A stretch of DNA of 64,000 nt, from contig CM057005.1 in NCBI GenBank assembly GCA_029891345.1, positions 65,047,760-65,111,759 of the forward strand, written 5' to 3'. Position numbers and translations under genes: made by a program. The notes under the pieces were generated by a model. That model searched no databases and was not told the DNA's origin. It saw only the letters and a list, made by a program, of their open reading frames with translations. This stretch comes from Dryococelus australis (taxonomy: Eukaryota > Arthropoda > Insecta > Phasmatodea > Phasmatidae). Shown here one piece after another: positions 56,022 through 64,000 of this stretch. Every line of letters starts with the position of its first letter. The stretch's first letter is position 1.

Positions 56022-56065
56022 CAGGCTGCGCGAGAAAAATACGGGCAACATCCAGATGTGAAGAG
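56022..56065 (+). CDS. Candidate small internal exon of the secreted-protein gene
   Basis: Between the acceptor above and a GTGAGT donor at 56066 lies a 44-bp open segment (41 bp if the next AG is used). It reads QAAREKYGQHPDVK plus two bases in phase 0, which is the phase left by the signal-peptide exon at 36042. The local sequence (about 55840-56250) is unique and of higher GC than its surroundings, as expected near an exon. The product would be a short hydrophilic segment of the secreted protein. Linkage to the upstream exon is inference, and another gene or a chance pairing of splice signals is possible. Confidence 0.35.
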
Positions 56066-56272
56066 GTGAGTCACCAGTGAGCCACAATCGATAGTCGATG
56101 TAATATCACGCCGTTTGATCGGGACACGAGAGCGCAGACGAGCATTCGAGGTCCTGTTATCATTCAGACGATTCTTTCCAAACTCCACAAAGTTAATATC
56201 CGTGAAAAAGAAAATGAGAGCGAGGGTATAAATCCGTGAGCTGTCATATCCTCTCCGTTTATTAAGAGCGTT

Positions 56273-56615
56273 GCCTGGTTGAGAATTTGTTATAGGGAAA
56301 TAAATGTTAATGAAATTCTATTTTTGAAGCCAATTGCAAAGATATAAGCTTAAAACAAAAATCAAATAGTGAAAAATTATACTCTAAAGCTCCGTATCGA
56401 GGCAAAGATAGCAATTTGTTTTTCAGTAATATTTTTTAATAAATTATTTAGTTTTCTGATCTCTCCAGAAATGTCCCAAAAGGCTTCGATAGCAAAGAAA
56501 CGCGTACTTTTCTGTTCAAAAATGTCCCAGGTTGTATGTATCCATCTTCAACAGGAACGCAAAAAAAAAAAAAAAAAAAAAAACTTCCCTAAACCAAATT
56601 TTCAGCCAGACAACA
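56273..56615. mobile_element. Family I MITE, copy 2
   Basis: The left part (GCCTGGTTGAGAATTTGTTA, GGGAAATAAATGTTAATGAA) and the interior (AAGGCTTCGATAGCAAAGAA, CTGTTCAAAAATGTCCCAGG) match copy 1 closely. A run of about 21 A lies at 56562-56583, and the right tip is decayed. The plus-strand open frame at 56369-56749 is a shadow. Confidence 0.75.
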
Positions 56616-57002
56616 GCCTTAAGGGCTTCGGCCCCAAAAATTTTGTTATTTTGTATTTATACCAAATTCTTTTCAACTTTGGTATTATCAATAATTACTA
56701 TTTCCTCGCAAAAAAAAATGGAGCGCATATTTTTCGCATAAATATCTAAATGTTAAAATCACACTTTTAACGTTTTAAAAATGTACAAATAATGAAAACA
56801 ATCTTACGGACAGACACGAGATAATTCGCACCGAAAGATGCCAAGAGTTTCTTTAAGACGTACATAAAATCGTACAAGGAAATGTTTTTTGCTGTTTCAA
56901 ATAATAACTGAGAATAAGGAAATTCTTGCTTTTTTTTTTCTGTGGCTGCCCCTGAATCTTTTGTAAAGTTACTTTTGCTCCGCGTAGTTTAAAACGAATT
57001 AA
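56616..57002. other. AT-rich stretch, nothing recognised
   Basis: No exon or element signature was seen. Confidence 0.35.
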
Positions 57003-57430
57003 AGGCTGTTCACGATTATATGAGCACTTTTGAAATAAACCTTAGAAAAAGGTAACTACCCTACCTGCATATATTTTAATGGGCGCACTGAGTGACATTA
57101 GCCATTCGCCCAGGAAATTTGGTCACGATGTATGGAAAGTAGTTCCATATTTTAAATCTAAGTTATCACAAATGGCTACCTAACACTTTTTGAGTTTATT
57201 TCTTTCGCTTCATTTTTTTTTTTTTTGTTTATCGAAGTGTAAAAATTAGCAGGTTTGTAGAGTATTTAGTTTATTAATAATTTCACAGTTTCATTTGACC
57301 GACGCAAGAATAAAGTAATGAGGCCCATGGCAATGTTAATTTTACATAAGGCGGAAGAATACGCAACGTGTATACAAGTAGATTTTAAGCAGGGTTTTCA
57401 AAAAGTGCTTATTTTACCGTGAAAAGACCT
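57003..57430 (-). mobile_element. MITE family A copy 12, complete
   Basis: Reversed copy from AGGCTGTTCACGATTATATG to TTATTTTACCGTGAAAAGACCT. It contains CACTGAGTGACATTAGCC and CATAAGGCGGAAGAATACGC. One inner segment (TCACAAATGGCTACCTAACA) is in the opposite sense to the other reversed copies, which suggests an internal inversion or hybrid origin. Confidence 0.83.
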
Positions 57431-57645
57431 TTCAGTTGCCCTTCTTAAATGATCTACAAATAGTCTTGATTATTTTATTCCTATGTTACAAAAGCAATAA
57501 CATTTTTACTTTGACATATAACTTTGCAAAAAACTATGCAGTATAAAACAATTATCTGAACAAATAATAGTCGCAGATAATGCATACGAGTTAAATAGTG
57601 GGTGGTACAAATATAAAACAATTTCTGGGACCAGCACAATTTACG

Positions 57646-57885
57646 GGGCCACGGTGGTGTAGAGGTTACACTACTCGCCTCCCACCTAGGCGAACCGGGC
57701 TCGATTCTCGGCGGGGCCAACGGGGGATTTTCGCCGGACGATGCCGCTAGTCGGCTGGTTTTCTCGGGGATCTCCCGTTTCCCCCGCCCCCTGCGCCATA
57801 CTCACCCCGCTTCACCCTCATTGGCTCTCAAGACCTCGTTAAGAGTCACCCAAATCTCTTCTCTCTCTCTTCCCTAACACCACTT
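57646..57885 (+). mobile_element. SINE S1, plus-strand copy
   Basis: tRNA head GGGGCCACGGTGGTGTAGAG (A box) and ACCGGGCTCGATTCTCGG (B box), then GTCGGCTGGTTTTCTCGGGG, CTCCCGTTTCCCCCGCC, CTCACCCCGCTTCACCCTC and the tail TCTCTTCTCTCTCTCTTCC. It is the best-preserved full-length copy. Confidence 0.92.
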
Positions 57886-59380
57886 ACGGTGGAAGTACTG
57901 TGGGCGCAGTGGATCACTGCGCTAGACTGTGCAGTATGCAGGGTCATTAATACAGAGTAGTGCACTCGCTACCAAAATTGTCAGAAAAGCACGATTTAAT
58001 TTAAATATGAATGAAGAAATTTTATAATCTTTGTAACAACGTAAAATATTTTGGTGGAAATTACTTAATCAAATGTTTATTTTTAACTAATGAGGGTCTA
58101 TTCAAACAGAACATGTTCGAAAAAAAAAATTTTAAACCTTTATGATGCAAGAATATCATAAAAACTGCTCTCGTTACATGTAGTAAAACTTTTGTAATAA
58201 TGTTTACAAATATTTTTAGTAAATCATTTTTATGAACGTCCATTTCAGCAACGAAAGTTATTTTTATAACTTAAATTAACGTACATAAAATCAACAAGAA
58301 AGAATATTTTTTACACAAGTACCAATATTTTTTTTACGTATAATCATATAAATTATGATTGCTCTTCTTGACGAAAGTTTCTTTTTCAAATAAGCTTTCT
58401 GGAGAATGCAAAATTGAAATACGTCACTTTATTTTTATTAAAAATAGACTAATTTTTAATTGTCAAAACACTTAAACGAATTTTAGCAAAATATTTTACA
58501 GTGTTACAAAATTAATGCATTTTCCTTTCACTTAATACATAAATCGCACTATTCTGGCAATTTTGGTAGTCTGTGTACTACTTTTCAATGAGCTGTGTAT
58601 GCTGTATAGTTCTAAGGCATTCTACTTGCAACGTAAAGCTTTCTTCCCCATCGGCCTACGGCTTCGCACGTTATCAAACATAAATACAGAATATTCACGG
58701 TAAGATGAGCACTTTCTAAGGCCCTTCCAAATATTTCCTTTTAGCCATTCTCCGCCTCTTTTCAATATCAACATCGATTAAAAAAATTGTTTCTTATATG
58801 TGTGGAAATATTTTAGAAAAGCGTTTCTAACACTACGGCGAGAGGAACAGACCTTATGAAAAATTCAGGAAGAAGGAATAACATTGCTTGCGTATTAGAA
58901 TCGTTCTATGTTTTGGAAAATACCATGTCAATAACACAAAGTGAAAACGGAGCATTTACAAGATTCGTATTCATAGTAAGTTTTGTTTTGGCCGGAATAT
59001 TGGTTTTATGCTTAAAATTTAACCACACATTGTTCAACATTTACAACTTTTCCCTTTGGAACACCTTAATCTCGGAGCAAATTTTGTGTCAAACGAGACG
59101 ACCTGAGCTTGTATTTATGTAAATATTCAGCTCCTTTTTGAGTAAGGATAGTACTAGTCTATTCTAGGGAGACCTTTCAGAGAAGTCCTGTTTTTCCCAT
59201 TATGTAAATTATTTTCTACACACGACTGAGACGTGAAACCAAAATGAGGACAAATTAAAAAGCATTACCACTACAGACTGTTTTAATTGTTCACGGACAC
59301 CTCTGCGATCGAAACTTCATTGCAAATCGGTAAATAACTTTGCTATGTTGCCCGTCCTCAATCCTTGCCCCACAAAAAAA
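57886..59380. other. AT-rich stretch with a short MITE A tip
   Basis: Only a decayed family A short-type tip is recognised, at about 58688-58735 (GAATATTCACGGTAAGATGA, CTAAGGCCCTTCC). The open frame at 58856-59122 has a hydrophobic stretch but no recognisable domain or splice context. Confidence 0.4.
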
Positions 59381-59384
59381 GTAT

Positions 59385-60056
59385 TGTTACGCTCTCGCTC
59401 TTCGCCGCCCCACGCGAGCGAGCTAAGAGGACAGAGAGTCATCATATGATAGCGGCAGCAATACAATGAAGCTTTGGGCATTACAGGGACGCCACGGACC
59501 CTGGTTAGATTTTTTTTGCGTTTATCTGAAGAATGCTCTGGATTACCGACCTCGTTCTCTCAGCGCGACTCGGGGTGAGTTGAACCTTCCAGATGGTTAG
59601 GGCCAAGCTACAAATATTGCGACAGGCCTCCGGGCCAGGAGTGGAGTTGAGTTAAGTGAAGTGAATGAGTGGTCGAGTTCCGAGCGATAGAAGACTAGCA
59701 GCGACCAGCGGAAGGGAAGGACGCGGCTGGCAGGTTGGACTATTAGACTAGATGCGTGAGTGAAATACATCATAAATGATGGCAACCGATAGACAGAACA
59801 TATATTAATGATGAGTATAAATGAATTGACTGTAACCGAAAGAGACAATTACGAAGGACGTCAATTAGAGTTTAATTATACATTAAACATTGCACTCGCT
59901 GTTAAATAAAACTAGTGAAAGTGGAGACATATATTTTAATACTGTAAATAATAGCGGAGTGAATAAATTAGAAATCAAATTTAGTTTCTTTCGATTTTTT
60001 TACGACCTCCATCGCTCACGAACTCAGATACGCCCATCAGGCGTCCACATGTAACA
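59385..60056 (+). mobile_element. Solo LTR, family LTR-2
   Basis: A 672-bp unit from TGTTACGCTCTCGCTCTTCG to GCGTCCACATGTAACA, with TGTTAC/GTAACA tips. Flanks are GTAT and TTAT (3 of 4 identical). The start is GC-rich and the end AT-rich with AAATAAAACTAG-like signals. The tips are like those of LTR-1 but the interior differs. No internal element sequence is present. Confidence 0.65.
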
Positions 60057-60310
60057 TTATTTTTTTAATAGGCGTTTCCGACATATATTTTTTAAAAACT
60101 ACCAAGGCCTGCACTCCATATTTAACACACAGACATGACGCCTACCCTTGCGTCTACGTTTCCCAGGTGTGGGCACAGTAATGGGCTATTGTATTACACC
60201 GCAGATTCTTTTTCGCTCTTTCAAGAAAACCAGCTAAACATGTCAGATCCGGAAATAATTTGGCTTGTAGCATGAATTAAATACGATATTACGCTATATT
60301 TATAGGACCG

Positions 60311-60586
60311 CCTGTTTTCCGCGAAAAGATTTACTCGGAGGCTAGACGTCAATATCATGTGTTAACGCTCGCAATCTTCGTCTGACTATTGGTCGCTTGT
60401 CTTTGTGTGACGACAGTCTGTTACATGAGTGAGCCAATCAGAATTAAGTTTCTCCGATACTGCCCATGATTTGCGGGCAGACAGATATTAAGCGTAACAA
60501 TTCAAATTATCAAATCACGAAAGTGGTTCTGAACTAAAGTGTGTTGGAATACAACTCGCCTTGAAATCTTTTCGCGGAAAACAGGT
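60311..60586. mobile_element. Family E element, copy 2
   Basis: CCTGTTTTCCGCGAAAAG at the left and its exact complement at the right belong to a perfect 22-bp inverted repeat (60311-60332 and 60565-60586). The interior has GAGCCAATCAGAATTAAG and GATTTGCGGGCAGACAGA. Length is 276 bp. No clear flanking duplication was seen. Confidence 0.83.
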
Positions 60587-62148
60587 ATCTATCTATTAAT
60601 GATCGAGATAACACTTTTTACTTTTTACTTTTTGCGTAAACAGTTTATCGTATGCACCTGGGGCTGGAGAATAAATATTTGCTACAGGCCAGTTAACATT
60701 CTTATAATTAAAAGTATGATGGTACTTTATTTTAACGGATACATTCCTTTCGCAGTATTTTCGAACGTACATGAAGCCCCAATTATCTTGACTCAAGTAT
60801 TGGTGACAATAGAGGAGTCTCATTTTTTCTGTTTAAGTAAAGAAACTATTAGTTTAGTACTTCGGTATTAATTTTCCATTGCCCAGATGTAGGAGTTTCA
60901 ATTCATTTAGGATGCACGGATGCACACATTTTTAGTTTACTTTGATTTCCGAATTTCAGGTTTATAATGACCACCTATACTGGGATTTCTCGTTCTCTTC
61001 GTTCGGAGAGAAACGGCCGTGTGTAGAGATATTATACACTAGGACTACTGGTCTATGTCATTTTCCGAAATCACGTCCACGTTCAAGGGGGAACATTTCT
61101 AAAATTCAACTATAGCGTTTTAGCCATTTACTAATGCACGGACGCAATAAATGAACTATCTGTAAAATTAAGGTACTATTAAATTATATAAAATTAAAAA
61201 ATAAAACTTTGCCACTTTTCTAAAACTATCAAGTTAACGCACTGTGAAGTATTACGTGAAAGCGTGTAACAGCTCGTAAAATGCGACTTAGTTAGATCTG
61301 TCCGTAACAGGTATTCGTCAGTTTTGCCAACGCCTTTATTTCTCGGAGCTTGCTCAAATCAAACCAACTGTGCTCACTATTTTAACTCTGTTGGTTTTAG
61401 TTACGTATTGACAGCGAGAAGGTATTAATTAGTAATACGACTCGTTCACATATGTAGGTTTAACTGACAAAAGTTATCGACTATGTGCTGCCGTGTTCAG
61501 ACTTAAATTGACGTAATAAAATCTTCAGAACGGAACGCAGGTGCGCAGCTCCTCGCGCAGAGGAAACAGACGAAGCTGGTAGATAATTTCTTCCTTAAAA
61601 ACAAGTGGAGTTAGTATTTCAATTATATATTTTACTTCCTTTTTTATGATCTCCAAGTTCAAGATTACTTATTGAAGGCATGAAATAATAAATTCTGTAC
61701 GTTAGCCGTGTCAGATCCTATTTTTTTCCCCCATTTATGACCTCCTTAGCGCATTTTTATTAATCTGATTTGCGCTGATTTTATTATTACAATAATCGTC
61801 GAGCTCGCTAACGACAAAATATCCCTAACGGTAGTTAAAAAGATTATATACGGTAATATGATATACGATTTTCACAAATTCAGTGTCACAGCCTTGAACT
61901 GTTTTATATGTTTTAAGTATAGCAGACGATTAGTAGGACTGGATATTTTGAGGTATAAACTATAAAACGCTAGTTGTTATTTTTTTGTTCTCTCATTTCA
62001 GTAATTGTTATGACTGATTGTTGCTCCTCTGCTTCTGATGGGAACGTACAAACTAAATTAAACTAAAACATGTCTCTTAAGCACGAAAATGGCATACAGC
62101 CCCGTGCCTTACCCGCTACCAAACACCGGAGACCTCTCACAATAGAGT
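60587..62148. other. Stretch without recognised gene
   Basis: Two acceptor-like sites lie here (60943-60959 and 61985-62002), each followed by a short open segment but no good donor. See the rejected items. Confidence 0.35.
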
Positions 62149-62420
62149 GGGACCGCGGTGGTATAGTATGTAGTTGGACTACTCGCCTTCCACCCCATCG
62201 AACCGGCTTCTATTTCCGCCGGGGGGTCGCTCCAGGATTTTTCGCACATGGTAATCGTGCCGAACAATGCCGCTAATCGACGGGTTTTCTCGGGGATCTC
62301 TCGTTTTCCCCGTTATTTCATTCCGTCACTGCTCCATAAATGCCTAGTTTCACCCTCTTCAGCTTTTAAGACCGCGCTGTTAACAGCCGCTAAAGCCTCG
62401 CCCCTTCACTCTCCATCATG
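62149..62420 (+). mobile_element. SINE S1, plus-strand copy, diverged head
   Basis: GACCGCGGTGGTATAGTATG and CATCGAACCGGCTTC are the altered head. The body (AATGCCGCTAATCGACGGG, TTTTCTCGGGGATCTCTCG) and the tail (CTTTTAAGACCGCGCTGTTA) are clear. Confidence 0.88.
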
Positions 62421-62478
62421 AATGTATCCAATGCAGTAGTGAAATGTCCACTTGGACGAAACCACTGTAGCTCATAAT

Positions 62479-62771
62479 TAGGGACCTGCAAAATTTGAGT
62501 TGTTTTTTGATGTCAAGCTAAAATTCACAGTGCTGTATACACTCGAGCCGGCGTCGTTTCTCCATTGGCTGCTGCTTAGATGCTAAGCCACTCTCGTACT
62601 GACGGAATTGTACATGATTGGGGCAAACGATTGAGAAGTGTTAATTTATTAGCGCAGAGTTACCCGGGACGTGCCAAATAAAGAATGGGCCAGTGACAAG
62701 CGTATACCAAAGGGAAAGTGTTAAAAGTTAAAAAAATCCTCAAATAATAACGCGAATTTAGCAGGCCTCTA
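62479..62771 (+). mobile_element. hAT-like MITE family C copy 5
   Basis: From TAGGGACCTGCAAAATTTGA to ACGCGAATTTAGCAGGCCTC and TA. Flanks CTCATAAT and CTCGCAAT agree at 6 of 8. The interior ACTCGAGCCGGCGTCG ... CCATTGGCTGCTGCTTAG is the reverse of part of copy 2. Length is 293 bp. Confidence 0.78.
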
Positions 62772-63919
62772 CTCGCAATGCTTCCTGAAAAAATTTTCTT
62801 TGCTATCATAAAGCAGCTATTCCAAAAGAGATCAACCACTAAATCGTGTTTTCCTCGCTAGTATTCAAGAAATAGAAACCCGGGGTAGACTAAAATACGA
62901 ACGTGAAATGAAAACATATAAAACGTTTGCCTAGCCAGGTATGACCGTAAATACAAAAACGAAGGGGAAAACGATACGATAACTGAAACGAACCAAGTGC
63001 AACTTGCCTCAGAACATATCCATTGTCACAATTGGCAAAAGTACGTCGATCTTAATGAAAGTAAAGTACGTTGGCACATTAATTATCTCATGTGTCATCA
63101 CGGATATTAGGTCCATGTTTATCCCGAGGAAAGTCGGTGTTTATTCACCTAAAATTACAGCGACAGAAACTTCTGTGATCTGAAGATTTCGTTGTAGCTC
63201 TCCTGAATAACGACGTAGACAATTAATGTCACGTCATGGCAACTACTGGCAAACTGTAGCTGCAAATACGTGATAGTTAAACAGGTACTGGCAGCAGCTT
63301 GGTTGGGATCTTTCAATCGCTGATCAATACACACGACCTTAATAACTCTCGCCTGATTGTCCCCGGCGACAGTTCGCGCACATAACGGCGTGTCAATAGA
63401 TGTCGTCCGTTCTTTTGTTACCGTGACTTGGTTTCGCGTTCCCCAAGTTGACATTGTAGTTGGGTTACTGGGTTAATTGGGAATGTAAAATCTTTACAGC
63501 TCATGAATAAATACAATCAACAACCAGTCTGAGGAAACTGTGGCTTCTCCGGGTCGGTAATTAACTGAGATAACGTAAATCTCCCCCATTACCCCACCCC
63601 CCCCCCAACTCTACTCGTTCTACCCTCTGCACACGAATAAGTGACATGGCGAATTACGTAACTGTTAACAGTCCCGTGCAATTATTTGTCACTGGATCTG
63701 GTACGAGAATCTCTAAACGAGAACATGGAGAGACTTTCTCAATTAGCCATACTCATAAATAAATAGTATACGTACATTGAAACTATTTATTTATTTTTGG
63801 AAAAACTGTCTAACATCACTTCGTAATAAAAAAACTGGAGTGGGAAGTGAACCCAGGGCGAGGCAACACTCACCGAGTGACGGGCTTTCCAGCTGGGACC
63901 TGCAGGTGTCTGTCATCCC
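62772..63919. other. Stretch without gene
   Basis: Mostly AT-rich. A poly-C run lies near 63597. A tRNA-like reversed head may be present at 63835-63905 (GGGAAGTGAACCCAGGGCG, GACGGGCTTTCCAGC). The minus-strand open frame at 63155-63454 has no recognisable domain. Confidence 0.35.
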
Positions 63920-63924
63920 CGGAC

Positions 63925-64000
63925 ATGACGTGAAATGAGACCCTAGGATGGAGTGGCGCTGGAATGCAAGGGCGGGGAAAACAGGAATATCCCGAAAAAA
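63925..64000 (-). mobile_element. SINE S1, cut by the window edge
   Basis: ATGACGTGAAATGAGACCCT, AGGATGGAGTGGCGCTGGAA, TGCAAGGGCGGGGAAAACAG and GAATATCCCGAAAAAA match the plus-strand appearance of the S1 3' half. The tRNA head would lie beyond base 64000. Confidence 0.78.

Noticed and set aside
60960..61024. Possible exon after TTTGATTTCCGAATTTCAG, reading VYNDHLYWDFSFSSFGEK in phase 0
   Set aside because: There is no consensus donor at its end, and it would need phase 0, whereas the candidate exon ending at 56065 leaves two bases. Kept only as a place to check with RNA data.
61985..62065. Possible terminal exon after TTTTTTTGTTCTCTCATTTCAG
   Set aside because: The acceptor is good, but in the phase left by 56065 the frame stops after a few codons; the longer open phase has no matching upstream exon.
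1..64000. CRISPR array, bacterial operons, phage or plasmid features
   Set aside because: No direct-repeat/spacer pattern, no ribosome-binding-site-led gene chains; composition, SINEs, MITEs and splice signals point to an animal nuclear genome.

Overview
This window is intron-rich or intergenic DNA from a large, AT-rich, repeat-laden animal genome. It is almost certainly an arthropod and probably an insect. I lean towards a polyneopteran (stick insect, cockroach/termite or orthopteran type) because of the tRNA-derived SINEs, the dense MITEs and the sparse coding; that placement is from memory and weak. There is no bacterial-style gene organisation, no rRNA, no intact tRNA and no CRISPR. Nearly all long open frames are microsatellite, SINE or MITE sequence read in one frame.

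Gene content. The best candidate gene is on the + strand: a CpG-rich promoter region (about 35130-36110) with a TATA box (35611) and a first coding exon (35821-36042) that encodes a signal peptide and ends at a perfect GTGAGT donor. Twenty kilobases downstream, a strong polypyrimidine tract and AG precede a small phase-compatible open exon ending in GTGAGT (56022-56065). If both belong to one gene, the right half of the window is mostly its first intron. I cannot name the protein. A second GC-rich unique block lies at 48560-49020.

Mobile-element layout. (1) A MITE superfamily, here called A/B: family A (tips AGGCTGTTCACGGTAAAGTG) and family B (tips TAGTCCATTCACGG) share homologous sequence at both ends. 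There are about 26 copies, some nested at TA or lying tip to tip. (2) A hAT-like MITE family C at five loci with 8-bp target duplications. (3) Smaller inverted-repeat families D, E, F/G, H, I and M. (4) A tRNA-derived SINE family S1 (about ten copies) and two other SINE types. (5) Two solo LTRs of one family with perfect 4-bp target duplications, and one solo LTR of another. (6) Two decayed Tc1-type transposase copies, both with a stop codon where the third catalytic acid should be, and one LINE reverse-transcriptase remnant.

Region by region. 1-4.5 kb: broken MITE, a 780-bp TTCC microsatellite, SINEs. 4.9-6.3 kb: a 33-bp minisatellite split by a solo LTR. 6.7-8.0 kb: MITEs and a SINE. 8.8-10.3 kb: Tc1 and LINE remnants. 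12.3-15.6 kb: nested B and paired A MITEs. 16.9-19.9 kb: families D and C. 20.2-23.5 kb: SINE, A-A-B cluster, solo LTR. 24.1-26.0 kb: a 1.9-kb element with B tips. 28-31.8 kb: B, second Tc1 remnant, C. 34.5-37.2 kb: large inverted repeat, then the first exon, then A and B. 39-45.8 kb: C, B, A, D. 47.1-52.2 kb: nested A/SINE/A, GC block, I, J, B, F/G. 53.4-60.6 kb: E, SINEs, I, candidate exon 2, A, LTR, E. 62-64 kb: SINE, C, and a SINE cut by the window edge. Element names are labels for this window only; none has been matched to a database.
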